Assembly (NCBI GenBank): GCA_006384855.1
Contig: VCJN01000810.1
Span: 229,337 to 293,336 of the forward strand
Direction of reading: 5' to 3'
From: Tetraselmis striata
Lineage: Eukaryota > Chlorophyta > Chlorodendrophyceae > Chlorodendrales > Chlorodendraceae
Length of the DNA stretch: 64,000 bases
The notes below the pieces were generated by a model, which was given only the letters and a program-made list of their open reading frames with translations, was not told the origin of the DNA and did not search any database. The position numbers and the translations under genes are program-made. Below, one piece after another: positions 21,475 through 32,001 of this stretch (position 1 is the first letter of the stretch; every line of letters begins with the position of its first letter).

Positions 21475-24400
21475 TCAGCTCGCAGTTCTCGCTCTCGCAG
21501 CTCGTTGGAAGACCGCGAGCCACAGAGTTGATCGGCGCGTAGTGCGGTTACGCTGCATGTCGCCGGCAATAATGTGGAGCCGCCCACAGTCGCCTAGATG
21601 CCGTAGCCACTGCATGCGCGGGGAAGGTCCCTGCGCGATGTAGAAGATCGGTACTTGCACGAAAAGGATGTCCGCGCATGACGCCATGATTGGCAGCGCC
21701 AGATCAAGCAGTTGGAACCACGGGGAGGTCACCACTATGAAAGGGCCCTCTACCCGCGGCTGTGTTGTCATCATCGTTGTCGTCATCGTCGTCGTCGCCA
21801 CGGTTGCACTTACATCCGGGCGCACTGGTACACAAAGGACTCCAGCGCGTCCTCGCACATCTCAGTTTGGTACATCGGATTGAAGTCGTTGTTGATCACT
21901 GTCGCACCGCACGGCCGCAAGGCCTCAGCGGTGCTGCCATGTCCCGCCCACGGATCAAAGATTACTCGGCCGCGCCAGCTGATCACGTTGGCTAGCGCAG
22001 CGTACTCGCTCACTTGGTTACTGATCGCCGGTAGATAGTCATTGATTGCTCGCAGGTTGTTCATCGTTCTTGTCACAGTTGCTGGGTGCCAGGCGCCAGG
22101 CATGCCCCAGTTCAGTCTTGCTGCCACCGCTGCTCTTGTCGGCTGCAAAGGCGGGGCAGGGTCTTGAATCTCCTCGTCGCTGTCGTCGTTGTCACTGATT
22201 GTTGTGGCGGCTAAAGCCACCGATGCCCACTGTGCCGGCAACGCTGCGTCATCAGCGCTGCACTCCGCACACCGCCATGCCCCCCGCGGCACACGTGCCA
22301 CAGGTGGCTGATGACACAACTTGTGCCAGCCTCGTTCACAGTCTTCGCAGATGATGATCGGGTTGCGCTGGGTGCTGACGCGCCCGTCGCACTCCTCGCA
22401 CGCCATATTTGGGTCTTCAAATCCTGCCGGCAACACCACGTATGGAACGGCGCACCGCGCCAGCTCCTCAACGCGCACGCGCGCCGTGTCGCCGTCTGCG
22501 CCTTGGATGACCACCACTCCGTTGTCGTTCACCTCGTAAACCTTGTAAACAGCCGGTCGCACTCGTGGATCGAGCGCGTCTTGCTGCCGATGTTGCACGT
22601 AGACGAAGTCGCCGGGGCTGAAGCGCTGCACTCCGGGCGCCACCAACCCCGCGCGCCTCCTGCGATAGCGCATCACTTCACGATGCTGCGCCGCCTCCAC
22701 GTTGTGCATTGCCGTCGGCACCATGAGCGCCAAACGCTCCGCGCGCACTGTCATCAGCTCCCACATGCCCTCCGGGCTGTTGAAGTCCACGGCGCTCTCC
22801 TCAAAGAGCGCTCTCGCCTGCGCGGGAAACACGGGCGCCATGCCGTACACCAACTCGTATGGGCTGTACCTGGTGCTGGCTTGCTTGCTGCAACGGTAGC
22901 CCAGCTCGATGGAAGGCAGAAAAGTGTCCCACACGACGCGCTTGCCGGGCTGAACCACATAGCGCATCAGTGCCTCCTTGACTGTTTTCACCATCCCTTC
23001 CGCCAACCCATTGGGCTGCGGATGATAGGGCAGCGGCTTCGGATGATCGATGTCGTGCTCCACGAGAAGTTCGTGGAACTCGCCGCTGAACTCGGTACCG
23101 CCGTCGGTACACACCTCGCCTGGCGCCGCGAAACGCGCCAGCACTCTCTCTTGAAAGGCTTGTCGTATGTTGACTGCCTCCTTGGTGCGCAGCGGCACCA
23201 ACTCCACCCACTTGCTCGCCGCTTCCACCATCACCAACACCCAGACGTTGCGACTGCGGGTGGCCTCAAAAGGCCCCGCCAAGTCCAAGTGCCAGCGGTA
23301 GAACATGCCGAAGTGCGGCAGCGGCTGCATGTCCAGCGGTGAGGCTGCCTTCAGGCGACCGCTGGTGCCGCCGGGTCGATGTTGCAGCCGATCGCAGTAT
23401 GGACACGCCTTCTTGACTCGGGCTACATCCTCCACCATCCCTGGCCAGAAATATGAAGCGGCGATAACACTGCGCAGCCGATCCCGCCCCAAATGGCCCA
23501 TCTTGACATGCACATCCATAATCACGGTGTCTCGCTCACTGGGTGGCGGTACCTCGCGGTGCGTGCCGTCCTTGTGTAAATACCACAAGATGTTGTTTCT
23601 CCATGTATAGCGGGCATAAGGTTGCGGCATGTTGACGTTGCCCGCCTGCAGCTCCGCCATCGCCTCCGCGTCCATCCACGGATCGCCTCTCCGCGGTCCC
23701 GCCGTCAGCTCGCCGGTAACCGCCACCAAGTCGCCGTCGGACGTGCCCTCATGGGCGGTGTCCAGCACGCAGCGTCGCGCCCATGCTGACAGCTCCGGCT
23801 GTCGGCTGCTCTGAGCCGTTGCGCACCAAAAGGCTGCCGCATGTCGCACGGTGCCCTCCGGTGAAAACTCACCGCGCCCATCCAGCTCCGTTGGCTCGCC
23901 CTCCACGGGCCCCCGACTCAGACAATCTGCGTTGACGTGGTGAACGCCCTTCCGATAGCGAACCACGAAGTCGTACTCGCTGAGCCGCATCGCCCACCGC
24001 GCCAACTTCCCACGAAGCTGAGCGGTGTTCATCAGCCATTCCAAAGGCCGATGATCTGTCACCACCACAAACTGCCTGCCACACAGATAGTATCTGAACT
24101 TGTCCATGCCATACAACATGGCAAGACACTCACCCTCATAGCTGGCATAGTTTGGCTCCGCGCCTTGGCAGGTGCGGCTCGCAAACTCCACCACGTACTC
24201 CTGTCCTTCGTCGTCCTCCTGCGCCAGCACCGCGCCCAATCCAGCTCCGCTGAAATCGGTGTGCAGGATGAAAGGGCGGCTCCAATCCGGATTTCTCAGC
24301 ACGGGAGCTGAAACCAGGTCTGCCTTGAGCTGCTCGAAGGCTCGTTGCTGCTCCGATCCCCACTCCCACGGCACCTTGCCGGTGAGCTTGGTCAGCGGCT

Positions 24401-25018
24401 TGCGCTTGACTGCAACTTGCTCGATGAACTTGCCGTAGTAGCCCACCATGCCGAGGAAGCGCCGAAGCCCCGCAACGTCAGTTGGCGGCGGCATCTTCAC
24501 CACAGCCTCCACCTTGGAGTGCTGCGGGAATACGCCTTCGCCGTCGACCCAATGGCCCAAGAAAGCAATCTGCCTCACAGCCATGCGCCCCTTGCCGGGC
24601 GCCAGTCTGATGCCCGCTTTTGCGAGCCTCTGAAACACCGTCTCCAAATGCTGAAGGTGCTGCTGAAACACCTCAGCGTCGCTCATCTCGGCTGCGCCTG
24701 AAAAGACACAGATGTCATCGGCGTAAACCGCCACGAACGGCAGATCGCCAAGGGCCTCATCCATGACACGCTGCCATGCTTGGCTGGCGTTCTTGAAGCC
24801 CATCGCCATCCGGCACCACTCATACTGCCGGTCGCTGCCCCCAAAGGCAGTCTTGTGTATGTCCTCCTCTGCGATGGGCAGCTGATGAAACGCCGACTTG
24901 GCGTCAAACCCGCTGTACATGCGCGCGCCTGCGACCTTGCTGAGTAGCTCGTCTGTCTTGGGCATACAATACGCCCACGACTCAGTGACACTGTTCAACG
25001 GGCGAGCGTCCAAACACA
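21475..25018 (-). CDS. Ty3-type pol: RT, RNase H, IN, PHD, methylase
   Basis: The frame from 25019 to 21810 encodes, in order: RT (YCMPKTDELLSKVAGARMYS, FDAKSAFHQLPIAEEDIHKT, catalytic VAVYADDICVFS); RNase H (FILHTDFSGAGLGAVLAQED, YASYEGECLAMLYGMDKFRY, VTDHRPLEWLM); integrase with its HHCC finger (HLGRDRLRSVIAASYFWPGM, CPYCDRLQ) and DDE residues (WHLDLAGPF, CTDGGTEFSGEF, NGLAEGMVKTVKEAL); a PHD finger (CEECDGRV, IICEDCERGWHKLCHQPP, WRCAEC); and the first half of a Rossmann methyltransferase (VIFDPWAGHGSTAEAL, INNDFNPMYQ). A frameshift near 21810-21858 moves the end into another frame (IVVTSPWFQLLDLALPIMAS), closing at 21475. The RT N-terminus lies beyond a solo LTR at 25024. The retroelement core is otherwise uninterrupted and probably young. 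Confidence 0.9.
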
Positions 25019-25023
25019 CCCGG

Positions 25024-25851
25024 TGTCACAACCCCCTTTAGGACTTAGGCCGAATAATCGTCTAGCCATAGATGGTCCTAAAGCAGGAGCTGAGTCGAGG
25101 GCCCATTGGACCGTTATTCCACACGGCCAGGAATAATGAGCGGAGATTTGGGAAAAGGGATTCTTACAGTACCGGAACTCGGTAACCTGGGTGACTTGCC
25201 CGGCGGTGGTTTTGCCGGCCTATTTATAGTCGCTGGTTTCCGTCATTCCGTGCGCTGCGTATTGATTCCAATTCCCGGCACTTGTGCTGCGTGTAACTAC
25301 TAGACTAATACTAAAATCGACGTGTGCGGTCCTAACCCGCGGCCCGTCGGTATTTTAGTCACACACTACTAAGTACAGACACGGTTGCTAGCACCTTCGT
25401 CTGTCCGCAGCACAGTGATATAATATCTTACTACTATTGCTATAGCAAGTGCTATAGCATTCTAGATAGTTCTAGTAGGTTCTAGTACCTACTACTAACA
25501 CTCCACTAAGGCAGCGCTCCATCTCACGCTTGGTATCATCATCCTCTAGCAGGTGACACCATAGCGTACGACAATCGCGCTCCTGCTGGTACGCAGGCGT
25601 AACTACAGGTTACTCGCACCCCATGTGGGTACTCGTAATACTGTCCTGCACTACTAGTCGCCTTGTAGTCGCTCGTACTGTCGCCTCGTCGTCCTCGTCC
25701 CAGTACTTCGCCTTCACTTGTACTCGCACTCGCAATGCTCATACTCGTACTTCGCTTGGCTTGTACTCGTTCTCGTCCGCCTCAGTCGCCAGTTCTTCGC
25801 TCCTTCGTCGGCTCCCGCAGTACAAAGTACAGCAGTGTAGAGTACATAACA
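25024..25851. mobile_element. Solo LTR inserted in the RT gene
   Basis: This 828-bp block starts TGTCACAAC and ends GTACATAACA (TG...CA). It is flanked on both sides by CCCGG (25019-25023 and 25852-25856), a 5-bp target duplication. Removing it and one CCCGG joins NWTGIRV to CLDARPLN in frame, the expected RT motif order. It has no coding capacity of note. The parent family is not otherwise visible here. Confidence 0.9.
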
Positions 25852-25856
25852 CCCGG

Positions 25857-27055
25857 ATCCCGGTCCAGTTGCCGTCGTCGTCCTTCTTCGGTGGACACAC
25901 TACTGGGATGCTGTAGGGAGATTGGCTCTCGCGGATCGCCCCAGCTGCCAACAGCTCCTTGCACCAGCTGTCCACGAAGTCCCACTCAGTCTTGCTCAAT
26001 CGGTACTTGGGTCGCTTAATGGGCTGCGTGTTGGTCGTCGGTATCCTGAACTCCCAGTGGTTGACGGCCGGTAGGTCGCTGACGGACCACACCCACACGT
26101 CATCCCAAAAGCTGTCGCAGAGCTCCACTAGCTGTCGTTGCTGTGAAGCCTCGCACTCGCGCCCGCACCCCCAGTGTTTCTCAGGATCCTTCAGGCTGCG
26201 AACATCCTCCACGTGATCATTCATACTTGCCTGCGTGTAGCCACGATTGGCCCACGCAGCCGCGCTACTCCGTTCCGCAGTCCCGCCGCCGTCCGACACG
26301 GCGTTGGCGCCGAAAGCTCGGCGCCCCGCCCTGCTTGTCGCTGTTACCTCGCGGCGGTAGCGCGCGCTTGCGCGCACCATCACTGCCACGAACATGGCTA
26401 ACACCGTGGTGTTGCCGAGACGACTCGCCTCGCTGAAGTGCATTGACGTGCCGCCCAACCAAATGAGCAGCAGCCAGCAGCATAGCGCCTGTTGACACAG
26501 CTGCTGCCATGCTCTCCCGCAGGATCTCTGCATCCTGCGTTGATCTCGTCTCTCTCGTTCCGCGCGCTGAGCTGCCTGGGCAGCCCGAGCTGCGCGCTCC
26601 AGCTCCTCCAAGTCCCTCAGTCGCTGCTGCTCCACGAAGAGCTGCCCGACGATCCACGCGACGCTGTGCAGACCCATGGCATTGCCTATGAGGCGCTCAT
26701 GGTCCGGCAGCGATATGCCGTGACTTACGTTCGGCTCGTAACCGAAAAGCTCCTCCTTCATGTGGACAGTGGGCCGTTCCCACTCGCCCGTGTTGATGTT
26801 GAACAACATGCCGGCCCCCTCGCCGGAGTAGGCATCTGAGTCCGATCGCGCCAAGATCGTTGGCAACGCGCGTGGCTGCCCCGGTTTGTTGACGCGAACT
26901 CCGTTGGGTGGTGTCGGCAGATTGACATGCGGCCGTAGGTGCGGTGGCAGCACCTCTCGCAGCAGTCGTGGCTGCATATCCGCCCGCCTCTCCCACGCCA
27001 ACTTCAGTCTCTCCTCGTCCAGAATCGTCGCACTCGGTGATGATTCGCTCCACAA
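25857..27055 (-). CDS. C5 DNA methyltransferase C-part and RT N-part
   Basis: The frame opens in the methyltransferase (ATILDEERLKLAWERR) and carries LIGNAMGLHSVAWIVGQLF, the GN-type motif X of C5 methyltransferases. It continues through an Arg/Glu/Ala coiled-coil-like stretch and a hydrophobic patch (ALCCWLLLIWLGG) into the RT start: NHWEFRIPTTNTQPIKRPKY, LSKTEWDFVDSWCKELLAAG, SPYSIPVVCPPKKDDDGNW, TGIRV. It is cut there by the solo LTR. The methyltransferase is thus fused upstream of the RT in one polyprotein. A frameshift near 27010-27050 separates it from the catalytic part. Confidence 0.8.
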
Positions 27056-27522
27056 CCCGCCTCATCAATCACGAGCGCTCTCCCGATGATCTTCGTGATG
27101 TATTTCTCAGACTCTTTGATGTACGGTCTCTCGTCTCCGCTCGTATCCACGTTCTCCAGCAGCCACCCCACGCCGGTGGGCTGCTTCTCCTCGAGCTTCT
27201 CGATGAACGCGGCCACGTGAAAGAGCAAACGTGACCTCCGGTCGCGCAATCCCAGCGCGTTGCGATTGGCTCTGCTCATGCCTGGGCAAGGCCATCCACA
27301 CCCCACTATGTCTATGTAAGGCAGGCGCCTCACGTCCTCCGCTGTGATCGCCGTGATGTCCTGTGGGAACGAGTCCCACCCCTTGATCGCGCTAGCTGGT
27401 AGTAGATCCGGATATCTCCTACTGAGCTCCTTGAACACGCTGCCCAGCGGCCTTGCGGGCTGCCGGGTCGATGTCCGAATGCCGGTATCTGGCCACCTTC
27501 TGACCGTTGGCCAGCATGGCAT
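27004..27522 (-). CDS. C5 cytosine DNA methyltransferase, catalytic part
   Basis: The frame contains FKELSRRYPDLLPASAIKGW, DSFPQDITAI and YIDIVGCGWPCPGMSRANRN, the Pro-Cys motif IV with the catalytic Cys codon at 27286-27288. LLENVDTSGDERPYI is motif VI (ENV). It ends near HHRVRRFWTRRD. Motif I lies in the preceding frame (27420-27565: SLYEPCGGGYVAVLNAML, HSDIDPAARK) after a one-base shift near 27440; motif X lies in the following frame. The enzyme would transfer a methyl group to C5 of cytosine. Retrotransposon-borne C5 methyltransferases are known from some algae and dinoflagellates. Two frameshifts make this copy doubtful as an active enzyme, unless they are sequence errors. Confidence 0.85.
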   Translation of the reverse strand: MPCWPTVRRWPDTGIRTSTRQPARPLGSVFKELSRRYPDLLPASAIKGWDSFPQDITAITAEDVRRLPYIDIVGCGWPCPGMSRANRNALGLRDRRSRLLFHVAAFIEKLEEKQPTGVGWLLENVDTSGDERPYIKESEKYITKIIGRALVIDEAGCGANHHRVRRFWTRRD

Positions 27523-29209
27523 TCAGCACGGCAACGTAGCCTCCGCCACATGGCTCGTACAGGCTGATGCCCTCTTCGCGGGTGCTCAGCCTCGCCAGCC
27601 CGTGACGCTGCAGGCTCTTCACCTCCTGCAAAGGCGGTAGGTCTGCCGGCTCGCAGGTCTTGGACTCTTGCACGTCACGCCGTGAGGGTTCGTGGGCGGC
27701 GTGGCTGTGAGACACGTCACTGCCCCCCCCACTCTCCTCCCCCATCTCATCATCGCCGAGCTCCATCCCATGGCAGTAGCTCGCTCTCTCCACGCGCACC
27801 ACAGGTTGGTGCTCGCGGACCCGCCGTTCCCATGCCGTTTGACTGAGCAATGGCACTCTGCCGGCTGGTCGGTTGGGTGCGCGGAAAGTGCAGATTCTGG
27901 TCGCCGGGTCCGGTCGCAGCCCGAGGGCTGTGATGGTGGGTCCACCGAGCAGCAAGCCCGGTGCCTCGCCTCCATTCTCGTACACGCGCGGTGCGTGATG
28001 AGCTGCCATGATTGAGGTGATGGGGTCCCGAAGCGTGAAGACCACGCCATCCCGCAATCGTCGTTGCTGCTCGCATGAGCGCTTGCCATTGGCGAGCACC
28101 ACCACCATGTCAACGTCTACCCACCCGCCAGCGCCCTTCACCACGGCCTCTGCCGCGCTTGGTTCCATCGCTGACGCGTTCATGCGGGTGTGGCTGCTGC
28201 CGCCGTCGGAAATGGTCTCACACTGCAGCAGGGTATTGTTGGCGTGCAACTCGCACGTGATGGTGTCAAGCCGAGCCGTCTCCGGCTGCTCCTTCGCCTC
28301 AGCCCCCGTGGGCTGAAGGGCAAAAATGCCCTTGTTGGCGACTTCCGCCTGCTGCTCCAGGCAGCGTCGGGTCTCAGACCCTTTGGGCAGCCGTAGTGCT
28401 TGCTCCCTGATGTCTGCCTTAGTGGCATTGCGTCGATAGTCAGTGGCGGGTTGCCACTTGCCGCTGCGGCGACACACTGATGCCTCCTCAACCGCCGTGC
28501 TGGCATTGCGCTGCGCATTTGCACGCTTGCGATCTTCCTCCTCCTCGCGTTGTCTCGCGAGTTGACCTGGCCGGTAAATGGCAAAAGACCGTTCAGTCTC
28601 AGCCTCTCCGCCGGCGGTCTTCTCCTCCGCGGTAGACTTGCCGCCGCTTCGTTGGTCAGCGACCTCCTCCACCATCATCAGCGCTGCCGCGAAGGCGCGC
28701 TCCCCGCTCGAGGTCATGGCTGAGTGAGCGTGGCTGCTGATCGGCTCGGTACTCAGGGCACCGCCGCCCCATGCTGTTGCCATGACGCTCTCCATCATCC
28801 CGCCGCCGCTGCGCTCGAGCTGGTAAGCCTCCATCAAGCTGATGGAGACTCGCTTGCTCTCCAGAGCACGCATGACAGCATGCTTCTCCCAGCCATCCTC
28901 CACGGGCTCGTGCTTGACCAGCCGCTTGGCGATCTCCATCAGTGGCATGCGCGGCTGTCCACCGCCGTTGGCCAGTGACACAGGCACCGTGACGCTCTGA
29001 GCTGCGCTGGTGAGCTTCGCCGTCAGCTCTGTACGGCTGTGCATTTGCTGCGCCATCTCCATCGATGGGGTGGTGAAGCCGCGAGGCAGCCTCCGCTGCC
29101 TGGCCTCACGTTCTCCGTCCTCCATGCGCACCGTGTTCACGCCATGGCGTTGAGCCTCCGTGCTCTTACGCTGTGGGCGCAACGGGCTGGCTGCTGCCAG
29201 CCCCACCAC
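27419..29209 (-). CDS. Ty3-type gag/protease region and MTase motif I
   Basis: The 596-residue frame begins inside gag-like sequence (VGLAAASPLRPQRKSTEAQR, then MPLMEIAKRLVKHEPVEDGW and ALESKRVSISLMEAYQLE). A basic coiled-coil-like part follows (ARQREEEEDRKRANAQRNAS). Next is a protease-like segment, TISDGGSSHTRMNASAME, where Asp-Gly-Gly stands in for the usual Asp-Ser/Thr-Gly, followed later by GLLLGGPTITALGL. The end (residues about 549-596) is motif I of the C5 methyltransferase. No CCHC knuckle is seen. The protease call is by position and a weak motif. Confidence 0.65.
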   Translation of the reverse strand: MVGLAAASPLRPQRKSTEAQRHGVNTVRMEDGEREARQRRLPRGFTTPSMEMAQQMHSRTELTAKLTSAAQSVTVPVSLANGGGQPRMPLMEIAKRLVKHEPVEDGWEKHAVMRALESKRVSISLMEAYQLERSGGGMMESVMATAWGGGALSTEPISSHAHSAMTSSGERAFAAALMMVEEVADQRSGGKSTAEEKTAGGEAETERSFAIYRPGQLARQREEEEDRKRANAQRNASTAVEEASVCRRSGKWQPATDYRRNATKADIREQALRLPKGSETRRCLEQQAEVANKGIFALQPTGAEAKEQPETARLDTITCELHANNTLLQCETISDGGSSHTRMNASAMEPSAAEAVVKGAGGWVDVDMVVVLANGKRSCEQQRRLRDGVVFTLRDPITSIMAAHHAPRVYENGGEAPGLLLGGPTITALGLRPDPATRICTFRAPNRPAGRVPLLSQTAWERRVREHQPVVRVERASYCHGMELGDDEMGEESGGGSDVSHSHAAHEPSRRDVQESKTCEPADLPPLQEVKSLQRHGLARLSTREEGISLYEPCGGGYVAVLNAMLANGQKVARYRHSDIDPAARKAAGQRVQGAQ

Positions 29210-29214
29210 CTCGA

Positions 29215-29823
29215 TCAGCTGGTCTTCCTCCAGCTCGTCCAGTGCTGCCCACAGGTCGCCCAGGGCAAAGCCGCCCTCTGCGCTTTACAGCGCGTCCACT
29301 GGCTGTCGCCCACGCCGGGGCCCTCAAGCTCAGAAGTGGGGCTACGTCCACGCGGCCTCAGAAATCTGAGGGCCGCTGCCGCGTCGCCTCGCCGGTGTTG
29401 GCGCACACCCGTCTCAAGCCGATACACGAACAATTCCAACGTCTGGTATAACTCAGTGCCGATGAACCTCAGATCCACTCCACCGCCACGAAGAGGTTGG
29501 CACCGAGCTGAGCCACGCACCCGCCAGCCGTCACCCTCGCCGGGGCCCTCAGGCGGCGATGCCGCTCCCTCCAAGTGCACTCCGGCACTGACACACGACT
29601 GTGAAGCCGGCGCCCTCCCACTCCCGGGCTCACGCCCTGCCTCCTTCCTACCACCTGTCGTCGTTGAACCGTTGAACTGGAGCAGGTCGTTGAACTGGAG
29701 CAGGCCAAAAGAACCGGAGCAGGCCAAAAGAACCGGAGCAGTCCAATTGGTACCCAAAGGAACACGCCGCTCTCTCACCTCCCGCGGGATTGTGAAAGAG
29801 CGTCGGCACGCCGTGGCTCTCAC
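29215..29823 (-). CDS. Ty3-type gag N-terminal part, frame-shifted
   Basis: A 202-residue frame precedes the gag/protease frame. Continuing its last part in the neighbouring frame gives ALDELEEDQLIEVVGLAAA, which joins smoothly to the frame from 29209, so a frameshift lies near 29220. Two tandem duplications (GAACTGGAGCAGG twice, then CCAAAAGAACCGGAGCAG twice) lie at about 29678-29740. The start codon is uncertain. Confidence 0.4.
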   Translation of the reverse strand: MRATACRRSFTIPREVRERRVPLGTNWTAPVLLACSGSFGLLQFNDLLQFNGSTTTGGRKEAGREPGSGRAPASQSCVSAGVHLEGAASPPEGPGEGDGWRVRGSARCQPLRGGGVDLRFIGTELYQTLELFVYRLETGVRQHRRGDAAAALRFLRPRGRSPTSELEGPGVGDSQWTRCKAQRAALPWATCGQHWTSWRKTS

Positions 29824-30081
29824 TCAGAGGCCGCGCTGGGTGAAAGAGCCACTCAGCAACACACTTAGCTTGGTGTTAGTGCCCTTCGCCTACTCAATGC
29901 CCCGTTGTTCACGGCTCGCTCAGGCACAAACACAAAGTGTCCCCAGAGGTGGCAAACCCTTTGCCTCTCGCTCGTCACCAAACCCAAAAGGAAACTCGAA
30001 CCACTCCACACCTTGTCACCTCACTAGTCCGAGGGCCTTCCTGGCCCACCCTCTAGTGGGTTTTGTCCCCTCACCCTTCGA

Positions 30082-30693
30082 GTCTTATGTACTCTTACGA
30101 GCAGTTCCCATATAGGTTTGCCTCCAACACCCCTTAGACCTTTCCTCACCTCTAGCACTCACTCTCACCCACGAGAGCTCTTCCCCCTTGTCTGAACGCG
30201 AACCTAAGTCACTACAGGCACCTCTCAGACGCCTATAGGGCTTTAGTTCAGACCAGCGTTGCTGGTCTTGCCCGTACTCAGGGGGGTGAATGCCAGTGGC
30301 AATGAAGCCTTTCACCACAGGTCACTGCCACGCCGTGCAGTACTTTATGCAGTGCTGGTCGCGGCTATCAACCGTTCCTACAGTACTTTACGTCGGTACC
30401 GGGTCGAATGGTGACAACCCAGCACCACCAGCAGCGCGCGCGCACGATGCAGCGAGCAGCACGCGTGCGACCGTACGACAAGCACGCAGGCTACCGTGAT
30501 TACCTTTGGCCCTCGTTCCTCAAGCCGATCTCCGTCTCTTACACCGTCTCCGTCCCGTGCAGAGGTTCTTGCCTATGCCTGTCATAGGCAAACACAGGCA
30601 CACACAGGCAAGACAAGGGGGAAGAGGGACCGCCAGAAGGCGGAGGCCCTCTATAAGCACGCGATCGCGGCCATGGCAAGGCGGCCGCACGTC
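30082..30693 (-). repeat. Ty3-type element, 5' LTR, truncated
   Basis: This is nearly identical to 20211-20823 in the same orientation, so it is the 5' LTR of the minus-strand element. It stops at 30693 (CCGCACGTCACG) and runs directly into inverted internal sequence. The outer ~450 bp of the LTR are missing. Confidence 0.85.
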
Positions 30694-32001
30694 ACGGCGC
30701 AGCATCGTGAAGTGATGCGCTATCGCAGGAGGCGCGCGGGGTTGGTGGCGCCCGGAGTGCAGCGCTTCAGCCCCGGCGACTTCGTCTACGTGCAACAACG
30801 GCAGCAAGACGCGCTCGATCCACGAGTGCGACCGGCTGTTTACAAGGTTTACGAGGTGAACGACAACGGAGTGGTGGTCATCCAAGGCGCAGACGGCGAC
30901 ACGGCGCGCGTGCGCGTTGAGGAGCTGGCGCGGTGCGCCGTTCCATACGTGGTGTTGCCGGCAGGATTTGAAGACCCAAATATGGCGTGCGAGGAGTGCG
31001 ACGGGCGCGTCAGCACCCAGCGCAACCCGATCATCATCTGCGAAGACTGTGAACGAGGCAGGCACAAGTTGTGTCATCAGCCACCTGTGGCACGTGTGCC
31101 GCGGGGGGCATGGCGGTGTGCGGAGTGCAGCGCTGATGACGCAGCGTTGCCGGCACAGTGGGCATCGGTGGCTTTAGCCGCCACAACAATCAGTGACAAC
31201 GACGACAGCGACGAGGAGATTCAAGACCCTGCCCCGCCTTTGCAGCCGACAAGAGCAGCGGTGGCAGCAAGACTGAACTGGGGCATGCCTGGCGCCTGGC
31301 ACCCAGCAACTGTGACAAGAACGATGAACAACCTGCGAGCAATCAATGACTATCTACCGGCGATCAGTAACCAAGTGAGCGAGTACGCTGCGCTAGCCAA
31401 CGTGATCAGCTGGCGCGGCCGAGTAATCTTTGATCCGTGGGCGGGACATGGCAGCACCGCTGAGGCCTTGCGGCCGTGCGGTGCGACAGTGATCAACAAC
31501 GACTTCAATCCGATGTACCAAACTGAGATGTGCGAGGACGCGCTGGAGTCCTTTGTGTACCAGTGCGCTCGCGATGTAAGTGCAACCGTGGCGACGACGA
31601 CGATGACGACGACGACGATGACGACAACGATGATGACAACACAGCCGCGGGTAGAGGGCCCTTTCATAGTGGTGACCTCCCCGTGGTTCCAACTGCTTGA
31701 TCTGGCGCTGCCAATCATGGCGTCATGCGCGGACATCCTTTTCGTGCAAGTACCGATCTTCTACATCGCGCAGGGACCTTCCCCGCGCATGCAGTGGCTA
31801 CGGCATCTAGGCGACTGTGGGCGGCTCCACATTATTGCCGGCGACATGCAACGTAACCGCACTACGCGCCGATCAACTCTGTGGCTCGCGGTCTTCCGCG
31901 ACAACGAGCTGCGAGAGCGAGAACTGCGAGCTGAGTGGCGTCACTCCGTGGCGTCAATTCACTTCCACACCGAGGCGTGCGCTGGCGACCAGCATCACTG
32001 A
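30496..32001 (+). CDS. Chimeric ORF: LTR start fused to PHD-methylase
   Basis: A single 501-codon frame starts in LTR sequence (MITFGPRSSSRSPSLTPSPS) and crosses the junction at 30693/30694 (RRPHVTAQHREVMRYRRRRA). It then carries an intact inverted copy of the Ty3 C-terminal region. Features in order: an integrase C-terminal, SH3-like part (FSPGDFVYVQQRQQDALDPR); a PHD finger at about residues 163-215; methyltransferase motif I DPWAGHGST near 312; SPWF near 393; and a tail ending HTEACAGDQHH. Unlike the minus-strand copy, it has no frameshift between motif I and SPWF. The PHD Trp before HKLC is Arg here. It could be a new LTR-driven gene or simply a rearranged fragment. Confidence 0.6.
   Translation: MITFGPRSSSRSPSLTPSPSRAEVLAYACHRQTQAHTGKTRGKRDRQKAEALYKHAIAAMARRPHVTAQHREVMRYRRRRAGLVAPGVQRFSPGDFVYVQQRQQDALDPRVRPAVYKVYEVNDNGVVVIQGADGDTARVRVEELARCAVPYVVLPAGFEDPNMACEECDGRVSTQRNPIIICEDCERGRHKLCHQPPVARVPRGAWRCAECSADDAALPAQWASVALAATTISDNDDSDEEIQDPAPPLQPTRAAVAARLNWGMPGAWHPATVTRTMNNLRAINDYLPAISNQVSEYAALANVISWRGRVIFDPWAGHGSTAEALRPCGATVINNDFNPMYQTEMCEDALESFVYQCARDVSATVATTTMTTTTMTTTMMTTQPRVEGPFIVVTSPWFQLLDLALPIMASCADILFVQVPIFYIAQGPSPRMQWLRHLGDCGRLHIIAGDMQRNRTTRRSTLWLAVFRDNELRERELRAEWRHSVASIHFHTEACAGDQHH

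Noticed and set aside
22311-23342. 343-codon plus-strand frame
   Set aside because: Antisense shadow of the integrase, which has clear catalytic motifs on the minus strand.
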